From an uncultured Erythrobacter sp. (GTDB lineage: Bacteria > Pseudomonadota > Alphaproteobacteria > Sphingomonadales > Sphingomonadaceae), in the NCBI GenBank assembly GCA_947500645.1, contig CANMSD010000003.1, positions 666,610 to 730,609 on the forward strand: a stretch of DNA of 64,000 nucleotides, given 5' to 3'. Below are positions 1 through 8,435 of this stretch, one piece after another. Within the stretch, counting starts at the first letter, position 1; every line of letters begins with the position of its first letter. Under the pieces are notes generated by a model. That model was not told the origin of the DNA and did not search any database. It saw only the letters and a program-made list of their open reading frames with translations. The position numbers and the translations under genes are program-made.

Positions 1-1952
1 TCTGGGGCGTTCTTCAGGCTTAAGTTGAGCGCGCAGTCAACGATTTGCTGCTCATAATCCGCTGCGGTTGGGTCAGCACCAGCACAGGTTGGCCCCGGAG
101 CGGTGACGCTGCTGCCCGAAAGCAGACCAGCCTGATCGAAATTGAGCGAGCGGTATTCGGCATCGAGCCAACTGGCATTGCCGTAAATCGTCAGTCCATC
201 GACTGGGCGGACACTAGCCTCAACCTCGACACCTTGGATACGAGCTTCGCCAGCGTTGATCCGGGTGAAACCTCCGTTAGGCAACGTGCCGCTGATCTGG
301 AGGTCCTGATAATCGTTGTAGAAGTAGGTCGCGTTGAAAGTGCCTCGACCGTCCAGGAACTGAGTGCGCAAGCCAAGCTCGATACTGTCGAGGCTCTCTT
401 CGTCCACGGGCAGGAAGCAGGCGACCGGGCTGAAACAGTCGGGCGATGCCCCCGGTGTCTTGAATCCGGTTGAATACGAGGCATAGACCCGCACATCCTC
501 GGTGAAGGCATAACCCGCCTTCGCGGTCCAAGTGACATTGTCCGTGTTGAAATCGCGATTGATGCCGGTGCCGAAGCCGGCAAGCGGGCCGCCAGCGTTG
601 CCGACCACTTCGCGATCTTCGGTTGTCCAGCGCAGACCGCCAGTCAGAGTCAGATCACCGACCTCGAACTCACCTTGACCGAACAGCGCAAAGCTCTCCG
701 TCTGGACATCGATATCGAACGGGAAGACGAAGGTGAAATCGATGAAGGCGTCTTCCGAATAGTAGTATGCTCCCGTGGTGAAGTTGAACGGACCAGCAAA
801 GTCGGTGTTCAGCAGCAATTCCTGGCTGAACTGGTTCTGCTCCGTCGTTTGGAAAAATGGAAAGCTGATGTGTGATGACAGGGAGTCATCGAGCGCTCGA
901 TAAGCGGTGATCGAGGTGACCGAGAAATTATCATATTCACCGGTCAACTGAAATGACGCGCCGACTGTTTCGACTTCGCTAGCGTAATCGGTGAAGCAGC
1001 CGACAGGCTGGAAGTTGGCAGGCGTTGCCGCGGAGCATGTGACACCGGCAAGCGGTTCGACTGTGAAGATATCCTGATCGACATCGGTCACGACGCTCGG
1101 ATCGTCGCTTCGATCGATGAACGAGCTTGGTACAGGATCACTCTCATCCTTCGCGTAGTCGAAGATTGCGAGGAAGCTCCAATTGTCGTCGAGTTCGCCG
1201 AATAGACTGCCGCGAACCGCGAACAAATCTTCGCCGCCGGCTTTCGTGCCCGCTTGGTCGGCAAAGTCGCCGTTGGGATTTAGCGTGTGGAAGCCGTCGC
1301 TGCGACGATAAAGCGCAGAGATGCGGATCGCGCCGCTATCCGAAAAGCTGAAATTGGCGCTGCCGCGAGCTTGGAACCTGTCAAAATTGCCGTAGCCGAC
1401 TTCGCCGTTGAAAGACGTCTCGCCGATTTGAGGGCGGACTGAAGTCACCTTGATCGCGCCGCCATTGGTGTTGCGTCCATAGAGGGTACCTTGCGGACCA
1501 CGCAGAACCTCGACCTGTTCGATATCTACCAGATCGACCAATGAGCCGACCGTGCGTCCGAGATAGACATTGTCGATATAGACGCCGACGGCGGGGTCGA
1601 TCGCGCCGCGCGATTCATCCTCACCGATGCCGCGGAAGAAGATACGGGCGGAGTTGGCCGTGCCGGTTCCGTTGGAGATTACGACATTGGGAATTTGGTT
1701 CTGTAGATCGGTCGTGTCCGCGATTTGACGTTCTTCCAACACCGCACCGGAGAGCGCTGTCACTGCAGCGGGTACTTCCTGAAGGTCTTGTTCGCGCCGC
1801 TGCGCGGTGACGATGATAGTGCCGTCATCGGTGTCGTCCGCAGCGCCAGCTTCGCCGGCTGAGTCTTGCGCGAATGCTGGCGTCGTAACGCCAAAGGCGA
1901 GTGCTGAGGCGGCGAACAGCAAGGCTGGTTTGATAGCGGATTTTCTTAACAT
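1..1952 (-). CDS. TonB-dependent receptor, 3' end beyond window
   Basis: Outer-membrane, TonB-energised uptake channel. The reading frame runs from an ATG at 1952 to the window edge without a stop, so the last part of the barrel is missing. Residues 1-29 form a signal peptide ending AFAQ. The plug follows, with a TonB-box-like stretch (GTIIVTAQRRE), then RIFFRGIGED, VYIDNVYLGR and the conserved EVLRGPQGTLYGRNTNGG. Barrel strands fill the remainder and resemble the siderophore/carbohydrate-type receptors abundant in sphingomonads. The start is supported by GGAAGGATC six bases upstream. A palindromic operator lies 50 bases upstream, shared with the catabolic genes to the right, so I infer this receptor imports the locus substrate. 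Ligand unknown. Confidence 0.93.
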   Translation of the reverse strand, partial: MLRKSAIKPALLFAASALAFGVTTPAFAQDSAGEAGAADDTDDGTIIVTAQRREQDLQEVPAAVTALSGAVLEERQIADTTDLQNQIPNVVISNGTGTANSARIFFRGIGEDESRGAIDPAVGVYIDNVYLGRTVGSLVDLVDIEQVEVLRGPQGTLYGRNTNGGAIKVTSVRPQIGETSFNGEVGYGNFDRFQARGSANFSFSDSGAIRISALYRRSDGFHTLNPNGDFADQAGTKAGGEDLFAVRGSLFGELDDNWSFLAIFDYAKDESDPVPSSFIDRSDDPSVVTDVDQDIFTVEPLAGVTCSAATPANFQPVGCFTDYASEVETVGASFQLTGEYDNFSVTSITAYRALDDSLSSHISFPFFQTTEQNQFSQELLLNTDFAGPFNFTTGAYYYSEDAFIDFTFVFPFDIDVQTESFALFGQGEFEVGDLTLTGGLRWTTEDREVVGNAGGPLAGFGTGINRDFNTDNVTWTAKAGYAFTEDVRVYASYSTGFKTPGASPDCFSPVACFLPVDEESLDSIELGLRTQFLDGRGTFNATYFYNDYQDLQISGTLPNGGFTRINAGEARIQGVEVEASVRPVDGLTIYGNASWLDAEYRSLNFDQAGLLSGSSVTAPGPTCAGADPTAADYEQQIVDCALNLSLKNAP

Positions 1953-2002
1953 CGATGATCCTTCCCAAGGTTGATGCTTGGTTCCCGTGCCTGAATACAA
2001 AT

Positions 2003-2014
2003 TTGTCCGGACAA
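2003..2014. promoter_or_regulatory. Palindromic operator TTGTCCGGACAA (site 1)
   Basis: Perfect 12-base palindrome 50 bases upstream of the receptor start. A TTGACT element (complement at 2025-2030) lies just upstream on the leftward strand, so the site sits where a repressor would block a promoter. The shape fits HutC-type GntR operators (GT..AC around a palindromic centre). Binding by the regulator encoded at 9524-10303 is inferred. Confidence 0.75.
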
Positions 2015-2157
2015 GTAGGCGGCGAGTCAAGCAATATTATGCCAACCATGCCTGCAATTCGCAGCCAAGCGTTGCCTGTTTGCACCAGCTTGCGAAACGT
2101 ATGCTGCTTGGCAGGATATGCCCTGCTCAGCTAACAACAGCGTGATTGCAGGATCAG

Positions 2158-3573
2158 TTAGAGCCTTTTTGCGATCGAGCGGGCTGCTCTTTCGCCGCTT
2201 TCCAGGGCACCTTCCATCCCGCTTGCAGATTGCGCCAGGTGCTCACCGGCAAAGTGCAGTCTTGAGCCCTGCCAGCGGGTGGCATAGGCGAGATCGCTCG
2301 CCATGCCTGTTCCGATATTGTGATAGATGCCGCGGGCGTAGGGCGATTTTTGCCAGCTGAAATGGCGCAGCACTTCAAGCTGACCGCGAGCGGAAGGTCG
2401 CATGGTTTCGATCCGGCTGACGATTGCGCGGCTCGCAGCTTCAGGAGACATTCGGTCGAGCTGATCTGCGCCAGACCCAGTGGTCCATAGTTTCAGCATT
2501 GGCGGATCATCGCCAAGCACAAATACACGTCCGATCAGAGGGTCATCGGTCCACAGCGTGTTGGGTAGACCATCCTCGTGCCAGAATGGAGTCTTGGCCG
2601 CGATGTAGGCAAAGCTTGCACGTGTGTAGGGAAGGCCGCTGATCATGCGCGCTAGCGGGGGCGAAAGATCACTTTGCATCGGGACGTGCCGCAGCGCGGC
2701 AAAGGGAACGGTGCAAATGCAATGACGCGCTCGGATCGCGTAGTCTGAAAGGCGCAGTGAGACGCCTTCAGCTTCTTCTATAATCGCGCGCACCGGCTCG
2801 TTAAGATGAACACGCGATTGCAGGCCCGCTGCCATTGCTTCCGGCAGCCTCTGCGCGCCTCCCTTAATCGTGGAGATCGGGCCAGAGCCAGCACGGAATA
2901 TGGCGATCGAGCGAGCAATGTGCACCTGTGACAATCCCGCGAGCGAATTGCCGTTAAGGTTGGCTTCGATCAGCCGCAACTCCTCGGCGCTTGCTCCATT
3001 GTTCAGCAATGCCTGTCGCCATGAGATGTCCGCTTCCGCGGGCAGGTCGAGCCAGTCCGCAGGGGCATCAAGGCGCGGCAAAGTGGCAAGATAGGAGAAC
3101 GCCAAGCTTGCCGGTTCGACCTCTTTGCGCGCGTCGGGCAGGGCGTTCGCAGGGCTTTCCGCCCATCCACTGCTAGGTACTGATATGCCGTTTACATGGT
3201 AGAGGTTGCCGGGCACTTGTCGTCTGCCGGCACCGGTGCCTTCGCCAATCTCTCGTTCTACGGACAGTGCATCAGCGATTTCGTGCAGTCGACGATAGCT
3301 CGCGCCAACCTGAATACCGCCAGCGTCGGGAGCGCCTGGCAGATCGTCAAGCGTATGCAACCTGCCGCCGACGCGCTTCTCGGCTTCGATTACGATGACA
3401 CGCGCGCCAGCCTGTTCAAGCACGCGTGCGGCGTTCAGACCAGCTAGGCCAGCGCCAATAATCGCGACATCGGCCTCAGTCCTGCCCCATGCAATGCGCG
3501 GAGCAACGCCCGCAATCAGCGCCGCAGAACTTCCGGCGAGGAAGGTGCGGCGTGTGGATTGCATAGTGACCAT
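2158..3573 (-). CDS. Tat-exported flavin amine-oxidase-like oxidoreductase
   Basis: A 471-residue FAD enzyme of the flavin monoamine oxidase/phytoene desaturase fold. It probably oxidises an amine or a saturated C-N or C-C bond in the periplasm. The N-terminus has a twin-arginine-type signal (STRRTFLAGSSAAL). The dinucleotide-binding motif follows (IIGAGLAGLNAARVLEQ, about residues 39-55) with the downstream ERVGGR-like KRVGGR, and the C-terminal FAD motif is LHFAGEHLAQSASGMEGA. Start at 3573 is chosen because AGGAA lies six bases upstream; the internal ATG at 3564 has none. It is eight bases downstream of the DUF1838 gene, so the two form an operon behind the divergent operator region. Substrate unknown. 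Confidence 0.85.
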   Translation of the reverse strand: MVTMQSTRRTFLAGSSAALIAGVAPRIAWGRTEADVAIIGAGLAGLNAARVLEQAGARVIVIEAEKRVGGRLHTLDDLPGAPDAGGIQVGASYRRLHEIADALSVEREIGEGTGAGRRQVPGNLYHVNGISVPSSGWAESPANALPDARKEVEPASLAFSYLATLPRLDAPADWLDLPAEADISWRQALLNNGASAEELRLIEANLNGNSLAGLSQVHIARSIAIFRAGSGPISTIKGGAQRLPEAMAAGLQSRVHLNEPVRAIIEEAEGVSLRLSDYAIRARHCICTVPFAALRHVPMQSDLSPPLARMISGLPYTRASFAYIAAKTPFWHEDGLPNTLWTDDPLIGRVFVLGDDPPMLKLWTTGSGADQLDRMSPEAASRAIVSRIETMRPSARGQLEVLRHFSWQKSPYARGIYHNIGTGMASDLAYATRWQGSRLHFAGEHLAQSASGMEGALESGERAARSIAKRL

Positions 3574-3581
3574 TGCCGTTC

Positions 3582-4511
3582 CTAGCGCTCGCCAGTTGGC
3601 TTGGCTTCATCGCTTTCAGCGCGGGCCCTGTCGGTCAGCAGCTTGAACTTCGTCCAGGTTGTTTCGTTCTTTCGAGTGTCGTCCTTCGGTGGAGCGTCCT
3701 CGTAGATCGGATAGTTTTCGCGAATCTCATCTTTGAGAACATCGGGCAGTTCTTCAAACCCGCCGGGCAGTTTCCGCCCCATCGCGTTGAACACCATTTG
3801 ACCAGGGCGCCCACCCATTTTCATCCATGGAGCCCACCCAGAAATTCTGACCCAGCTGATCATCGGATAAGCGGTAGGCTTGGTGGAATCGTAGAGTTCA
3901 TCTTTCAGTGCGGCGAAATCGAAGATCTCCATCGCGTGGTACTTGCCACCGACATATTCTTGATAATCACCGGTCAATGGGTTGGTGTAGAACAGCGGCA
4001 CCTCGAAAGGCATGAAAACGTATGGACCTGCCTCACGCAGGGTGCTGATCCTATAAGGAGTGCCATCGGCGCCGCGGGGGAATGTCGGGCGGCTGTTCAC
4101 TGGGTCATTGTGAATTTGCATCACTTCCACCGTCTCGCCGGTGTATGGATTCTCCCAGGTGTCGACGACCTCGCCAGTTTTCGGATCGAGCATCAGCATG
4201 ATTTCTCGGCTGATGATACGCCATCCGGTGCCACGCTCTGGATCTTCGACCTCGACACAGCGGCGAATGTTCATGCCTTCGCCTTTAAACAGCAGTTTGT
4301 CGCGTTGGCCGGGGCTGCGGCCGTAGATGTTACCGGACCAGTGATAGACGGCGGGTTCGTCAGCCGAGACACCGCATTGCATCCGCTTCGAGATCTCGAC
4401 AGCATCTTCCGGGACAGCAGGATCGAGCGTTCGCGCCTGTGCCGGAGATGCTGCCAGTCCGGCAGCTCCCGCTAGGCTGGTGGCGGCGAAAAGGAGTTTG
4501 GCGAGATTCAT
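3582..4511 (-). CDS. Secreted DUF1838 protein
   Basis: A 309-residue protein of the uncharacterised DUF1838 family, recognised from REIMLMLDPKTGEVVDTW, the ENPYTGETVEV stretch, PLFYTNPLTGDYQEYVGG and KYHAMEIFDF. Residues 1-24 make a signal peptide (MNLAKLLFAATSLAGAAG... ending AQA), which puts it in the periplasm. The start at 4511 has GGGAG seven bases upstream; an upstream in-frame ATG at 4556 would overlap the operator and is rejected. First gene of the leftward operon with the flavin oxidase, driven from the double-operator region at 4545-4597. No catalytic role is known for the family; the context suggests it helps with substrate binding or the first periplasmic conversion. Confidence 0.85.
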   Translation of the reverse strand: MNLAKLLFAATSLAGAAGLAASPAQARTLDPAVPEDAVEISKRMQCGVSADEPAVYHWSGNIYGRSPGQRDKLLFKGEGMNIRRCVEVEDPERGTGWRIISREIMLMLDPKTGEVVDTWENPYTGETVEVMQIHNDPVNSRPTFPRGADGTPYRISTLREAGPYVFMPFEVPLFYTNPLTGDYQEYVGGKYHAMEIFDFAALKDELYDSTKPTAYPMISWVRISGWAPWMKMGGRPGQMVFNAMGRKLPGGFEELPDVLKDEIRENYPIYEDAPPKDDTRKNETTWTKFKLLTDRARAESDEAKPTGER

Positions 4512-4544
4512 GTATTGCTCCCAGGAACTGTCCAGCTGGTGAAT

Positions 4545-4556
4545 TTGTCCGGACAT
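4545..4556. promoter_or_regulatory. Operator TTGTCCGGACAT (site 2)
   Basis: Same palindrome with one changed base at its right end, 34 bases upstream of the DUF1838 start. Its centre is 39 bases from that of site 3, which would suit two bound dimers controlling both divergent promoters. Confidence 0.7.
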
Positions 4557-4571
4557 TTGTGATTTTCTTCC

Positions 4572-4600
4572 TTGACTTTATATTTGTCCGGACAAATTGT
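4572..4600 (+). promoter_or_regulatory. Candidate promoter overlapped by operator site 3
   Basis: TTGACT at 4572-4577, a 17-base spacer and AATTGT at 4595-4600 make a plausible sigma-70-type promoter for the rightward chain. The -10 match is weak. A perfect 16-base palindrome, ATTTGTCCGGACAAAT at 4582-4597, fills the spacer, which is a typical repressor position. Confidence 0.45.
4582..4597. promoter_or_regulatory. Operator ATTTGTCCGGACAAAT (site 3)
   Basis: Perfect 16-base palindrome, the longest version of the motif in the window, 57 bases upstream of the first rightward gene. Proposed binding site for the GntR/HutC regulator of the locus. Confidence 0.75.
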
Positions 4601-4654
4601 GAAGTCAGAAAATGATGCGATTTGCTGCATCATCGAAAAGCCCAGGTGATTCTC

Positions 4655-5479
4655 TTGTTTTCTGCTGCTTCACTGCTGTTTGTGCCGGGTTCGCGTCCCG
4701 ATCGCTTCGCAAAGGCGAAAGCGGGCGGCGCTGACCTGACCGTGATCGATCTTGAAGATGCGGTGGCGGCTGAAGACAAGGCAAGCGCGCGTGACGTGGC
4801 CCTCGGTCAGATGGCCCAGGACAAGAACGCATGGGCGATCCGTATCAATCCGGTTCCTACCGCTGCGGGCATTCGCGATCTGGCCGTTCTCGTCGATACC
4901 GACACTTTGCCGGACGTACTGCTGGTGCCGATGGTCGAAAGCGCGGCTGAACTGAATGTGATTGTTGGCGTGCTCGGCGATCGCTGTCCAGCGCTACTCC
5001 CCTTGGTTGAAACGCCGAAGGGGTTACGCCATGCACTCGAGATTGCTTCGCATGATGCAGTAACTGCGATGATGTTTGGTGGTGGCGATTTCTCTGGCGA
5101 GTTAGGAGTTGAGCTGGCTTGGGGGCCGCTTTTGGCGGCGCGCCAGCAGTTCATTTTGGCGTGTGCGGAGGCGAAAAAGCCAGCGGTCGATGTGCCATTC
5201 ATTAAGTTAGATGATGAGGCGGGACTGGCCGACGAATGTGCGAAGGCGCGCGCGATCGGGTTTGCTGCAAAGGCTGCGATCCACCCTCGCCAATTGGGTG
5301 TAATCAAGACTGCCTTCGCACCGAGCGAGGCTGAGGTGACAGAGGCGCGCGAGGCGCTCGCCGCCTATGCAGCGGGCGGGGAACGCGCAATCCGGTTCAA
5401 TGGGCGAATGCTAGAGGCCCCGTTTATCAAAAGATATCGCGCGGTGATCGCGCGGCATGAGGAGCAAACAAATGCGTGA
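4655..5479 (+). CDS. CitE-type acyl-CoA lyase (HpcH/HpaI family)
   Basis: A 274-residue TIM-barrel lyase of the citrate lyase beta/malyl-CoA/citramalyl-CoA lyase family. Such enzymes split 3-hydroxyacyl-CoA or hydroxydicarboxyl-CoA thioesters with Mg2+. The N-terminal SLLFVPGSRPDRFAKA and LTVIDLEDAVA are diagnostic; the metal-binding acidic residues fall in the VPMVESAAEL and MFGGGDFSGELG segments, and KAAIHPRQ closes the active site. Start is TTG 4655, eight bases after AGGTGA and right before the conserved N-terminus; GTG 4646 or TTG 4622 are possible. It overlaps the MaoC gene by eight bases. With the hydratase and dehydrogenase downstream it can form a dehydrogenate-hydrate-cleave sequence, for example to acetyl-CoA plus a 2-oxoacid. 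It lacks the other citrate lyase subunits. Confidence 0.85.
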   Translation: MFSAASLLFVPGSRPDRFAKAKAGGADLTVIDLEDAVAAEDKASARDVALGQMAQDKNAWAIRINPVPTAAGIRDLAVLVDTDTLPDVLLVPMVESAAELNVIVGVLGDRCPALLPLVETPKGLRHALEIASHDAVTAMMFGGGDFSGELGVELAWGPLLAARQQFILACAEAKKPAVDVPFIKLDDEAGLADECAKARAIGFAAKAAIHPRQLGVIKTAFAPSEAEVTEAREALAAYAAGGERAIRFNGRMLEAPFIKRYRAVIARHEEQTNA

Positions 5480-5981
5480 TGGTGTAATCGAAGTTTCTCC
5501 AGGGCGCTTTCGCGAGGTCCAGGGGCGTTACTTCGAGGATTTCGAAGAAGGGCATATCTACGAGCACCGTCCGGGTCGCACCATAACCGACGCCGACAAT
5601 GTGTGGTTCACGCTGTTGACGATGAACACGCATCCGGCGCATTTCGATTATGAGCTGTCGAAAGACACCGAGTTCGGCAAGCCACTGGTTGTGAGTCCGT
5701 TCACCATCGCGCTGATGACCGGGATGAGCGTGTCCGACACGAGCGGGAAGGCTATTGCCAATCTCGGCTGGGACGAGGTGCGCATGACCAAGCCGCTTTT
5801 TGTCGGCGATACGCTCTATTGCGAGAGCGAAGTGCTCGAAAAGCGTGAGAGCAAGAGCCGCCCGGAACAGGGCATCGTTACATTCAAGACTATCGCCAAG
5901 AACCAGCATGGCGACATCGTCAGCCACTACAAGCGCACCGTGCTCGTTTGGAAGCGCGGCTTTGGCGGCCTCGACGACTAA
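5472..5981 (+). CDS. MaoC-family enoyl-CoA hydratase (mesaconyl/itaconyl-CoA hydratase-like)
   Basis: A 169-residue hot-dog-fold hydratase. Recognised from GRYFEDFEEGHIYEHRPGRT, the catalytic-loop TMNTHPAHFDYE, and the downstream NLGWDEVRMTKPLFVGDTL and KSRPEQGIVTF segments. This sub-type is typical of hydratases acting on branched or dicarboxylic enoyl-CoA (mesaconyl-, itaconyl- or 3-methylglutaconyl-type substrates). ATG 5472 has GGAG eight bases upstream and overlaps the lyase gene, which implies coupled translation. It should supply the hydroxyacyl-CoA that the preceding lyase splits. The exact substrate cannot be read from the sequence. Confidence 0.87.
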   Translation: MRDGVIEVSPGRFREVQGRYFEDFEEGHIYEHRPGRTITDADNVWFTLLTMNTHPAHFDYELSKDTEFGKPLVVSPFTIALMTGMSVSDTSGKAIANLGWDEVRMTKPLFVGDTLYCESEVLEKRESKSRPEQGIVTFKTIAKNQHGDIVSHYKRTVLVWKRGFGGLDD

Positions 5982-6005
5982 ACCTATCTCCCGAAGGAAT
6001 TGACC

Positions 6006-7193
6006 ATGGCAACCGCCGCAAATCTCGACAACCAGATCCGGACCATCGACCCAGATGAAGAACGCGCCTTCATGGACGCGATCGATCGCTGGCTCGAACG
6101 TGAAGTGATCCCGGTGATCCAGCATCATGATCACGGCGACATCTGGCCAGAGAAACTGGTCGAGCAGATGGCGGAAATGGGACTCTTCGGTGCGACCATC
6201 GGCCAGGATTATGGCGGGCTCGGCCTGCCAGCGACGACCTATGCCAAAATCGTGATGCGCATCTCCAGCTATTGGATGGCGATCACGGGTATCTTCAACT
6301 CGCATTTAATCATGGCGGCGGCGGTTGAGCGCTTTGGTACGCCGGAACAGAAAATGAAGTGGTTGCCGAAGTTCGCGACCGGTGAAATTCGCGGTGGTCT
6401 GGCGCTGACGGAGCCAAATGCCGGTACCGATCTTCAGGCGATCCGCACGGTCGCCAAGAAGGATGAGAATGGCGATTACATTCTCAATGGCACGAAGACG
6501 TGGATTTCGAATGCGCTCAACGGTCAGTGTTTTGCGATGCTGGCGAAGACCGATCCGAATGCCGATCCGCGCTACAAAGGCATGAGCCTGTTTATCGCTG
6601 ATAAGCGAGATGGTCTGACCACAGGCAAGAAATTCGACAAGCTTGGCTACAAGGCAATTGATAGCGCGGAGCTGATTATGGAAGATTATCGCGTTCCGGC
6701 TGACCAGCTGATCGGCGGCGTTGAAGGGCAGGGTTTCTTCCAGGCCACGGGTGGGCTGGAGCTGGGCCGTATCAATGTCGCTGCACGCGGTGTTGGCTTG
6801 GCCGAGGGTTCGCTTCGTCTTGCGACCGAGTATGCGCAACAGCGTGAAACCATGGGTAAGCCGATTGCCCAGCACCAGGCGATCCAGCTAAAACTGGGCG
6901 AGATGGTGACGCGGGCACGGGCTGCTCGTCTGCTAACGCTTGATGCATCCGAAGCATACGACTCTGGCGAGCGCTGCGACAAGGAAGCCGGCATTGCCAA
7001 GTATTTTGCATCCGAGGCTGCGGTCGAAAACAGTCAGGAAGCCATGCGTGTGTTCGGCGGCTATTCCTATTCGAAAGAATATGACATCGAGCGCTATTAC
7101 CGCGACAGCATGTTGATGTGCATTGGCGAGGGGACCAACGAAATGCAGCGGATGATCATTGCCAAGCAGCACCTCAAAGAAAATCAGATCTGA
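6006..7193 (+). CDS. Acyl-CoA dehydrogenase
   Basis: A 395-residue FAD acyl-CoA dehydrogenase, full length for the family. It shows LTEPNAGTDLQAIRT (flavin/substrate site), TWISNALNGQCF, the arginine-rich GRINVAARGVG, QAIQLKLGEM and the C-terminal RVFGGYSYSKEYDIERYYRD. The probable catalytic base is Glu375 in IGEGTNEMQR. Start at ATG 6006, seven bases after AAGGA; a TTG at 6000 is less likely. It follows the hydratase by 24 bases. The order lyase-hydratase-dehydrogenase matches the mycobacterial cluster of a CitE-type lyase, MaoC and FadE19, used on leucine- and itaconate-derived acyl-CoAs. It could oxidise a (substituted) succinyl-CoA or a branched acyl-CoA. Confidence 0.92.
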   Translation: MATAANLDNQIRTIDPDEERAFMDAIDRWLEREVIPVIQHHDHGDIWPEKLVEQMAEMGLFGATIGQDYGGLGLPATTYAKIVMRISSYWMAITGIFNSHLIMAAAVERFGTPEQKMKWLPKFATGEIRGGLALTEPNAGTDLQAIRTVAKKDENGDYILNGTKTWISNALNGQCFAMLAKTDPNADPRYKGMSLFIADKRDGLTTGKKFDKLGYKAIDSAELIMEDYRVPADQLIGGVEGQGFFQATGGLELGRINVAARGVGLAEGSLRLATEYAQQRETMGKPIAQHQAIQLKLGEMVTRARAARLLTLDASEAYDSGERCDKEAGIAKYFASEAAVENSQEAMRVFGGYSYSKEYDIERYYRDSMLMCIGEGTNEMQRMIIAKQHLKENQI

Positions 7194-7211
7194 GCGGGCG
7201 GCGAGGCGACG

Positions 7212-8429
7212 ATGCACCTGCCGCTAAAAGGCTTCCGCGTTATCAGTGCCGAGCAATACGGCGCTGGCCCCTACGGCACGATGTTTCTTGCCCAGATGGG
7301 TGCGGAGGTCATCAAGATCGAACCGCCGGCGAAGGTCGGCCCGGATGGTAAGCGACGCGGTGGTGGCGATACCGCTCGGATGGTTGGCCCGCATTTTCTG
7401 CGCAAGGGCGAAAGCGTTTACTTCAACGCGTTCAACCTCAACAAACGCTCACTCACGCTCGATCTGAACAGCGAGGAAGGTCAAGCCATACTGCGCAAAC
7501 TGGTTCCGACCTGCGACGTCGTGGCCAACAATATGCGTGGCGACCTGCCAGACCGATTGGGGCTGACTTATGACGCGCTTAAGGATCTGAATCCTGCGAT
7601 CGTTTGCGCCCACCTATCGGCCTATGGGCGCGACAATGAACGCGCGAAATGGCCGGGCTACGATTATCTTATGCAGGCTGAGGCTGGCTATTGCCAGATC
7701 ACCGGCGAGCCCGGCGGCGACCCTCAGCGGATGGGTCTTTCGATGGTCGATTTCATGACCGGCACGATCTTCTGCATCGGTTTGCTTGGTGCACTGGTGG
7801 ATGCGCAGCGCAGCGGCAAAGGCCGCGATGTCGACACCGATTTGTTATCGGCGGCGGTTCACCAGACGAGCTATCCGGCGCTCTGGTACATGAACAATGG
7901 CGATGAGACACAGCGTACGCCGCGCTCAGCGCATCCTACAGCGACGCCTAGTCAGATGTTTAAGGCGGCCGATGGCTGGATGTTTGTGATGTGTCAGCTG
8001 CCCAAGTTCTGGGACATACTCACGGACCGGATGGGACGCGATGATCTGAAATCCGATCCGCGTTTTGCCACCAATGCAGATCGCCTTGCCAATCGCGAAG
8101 CGCTTACCAAGCTGCTTGACGATGAGTTTGTGACTCAGCCGATGGCCCACTGGCAGGAGCTGCTCGCGGGGCATGTGCCCGTGGCGCCAGTTTACGAACT
8201 GGCGGATGCGCTCGACAATCCATGGCTTGAAAACATCGGTCTGCGCGACACGGTTGAGCATCCGGACAATCCTGAACTCAAGATTCTTGCCAGCCCGCTC
8301 AAGTTTGATGGCCAGCGCCCGCCCAATCGCGCTGCGCCGCTGCTCAGCGCGGATAGCGATGCGATCCTTTCGGAGCTCGGATATGACGAGGCCGAGATTT
8401 CCGATCTGCGCGCTGGCGGTGTTATCTAA
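7212..8429 (+). CDS. CaiB/BaiF family III CoA-transferase (first copy)
   Basis: A 405-residue type III CoA-transferase that moves CoA between carboxylic acids through a glutamyl/aspartyl-anhydride mechanism. Family features are LAQMGAEVIKIEPP, SLTLDLNSEEGQAILRKL, the DYLMQAEAGYCQITGEP segment and the catalytic aspartate, Asp180 in LSMVDFMTG. Interlocked dimers are usual. It starts 18 bases after the dehydrogenase and is followed six bases later by a second family member, so the pair may form a heteromer, as in some benzylsuccinate CoA-transferases, or handle two acids. In this locus it would activate the carboxylate released by the amidase. Confidence 0.9.
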   Translation: MHLPLKGFRVISAEQYGAGPYGTMFLAQMGAEVIKIEPPAKVGPDGKRRGGGDTARMVGPHFLRKGESVYFNAFNLNKRSLTLDLNSEEGQAILRKLVPTCDVVANNMRGDLPDRLGLTYDALKDLNPAIVCAHLSAYGRDNERAKWPGYDYLMQAEAGYCQITGEPGGDPQRMGLSMVDFMTGTIFCIGLLGALVDAQRSGKGRDVDTDLLSAAVHQTSYPALWYMNNGDETQRTPRSAHPTATPSQMFKAADGWMFVMCQLPKFWDILTDRMGRDDLKSDPRFATNADRLANREALTKLLDDEFVTQPMAHWQELLAGHVPVAPVYELADALDNPWLENIGLRDTVEHPDNPELKILASPLKFDGQRPPNRAAPLLSADSDAILSELGYDEAEISDLRAGGVI

Positions 8430-8435
8430 CTAAAC

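Noticed and set aside
3573..4475. Plus-strand frame of 300 codons
   Set aside because: Antisense to the DUF1838 gene, without family signals.
4622..4654. Longer start for the CitE-type lyase at TTG 4622
   Set aside because: The extra residues have no family match and there is no ribosome binding sequence; AGGTGA favours TTG 4655.
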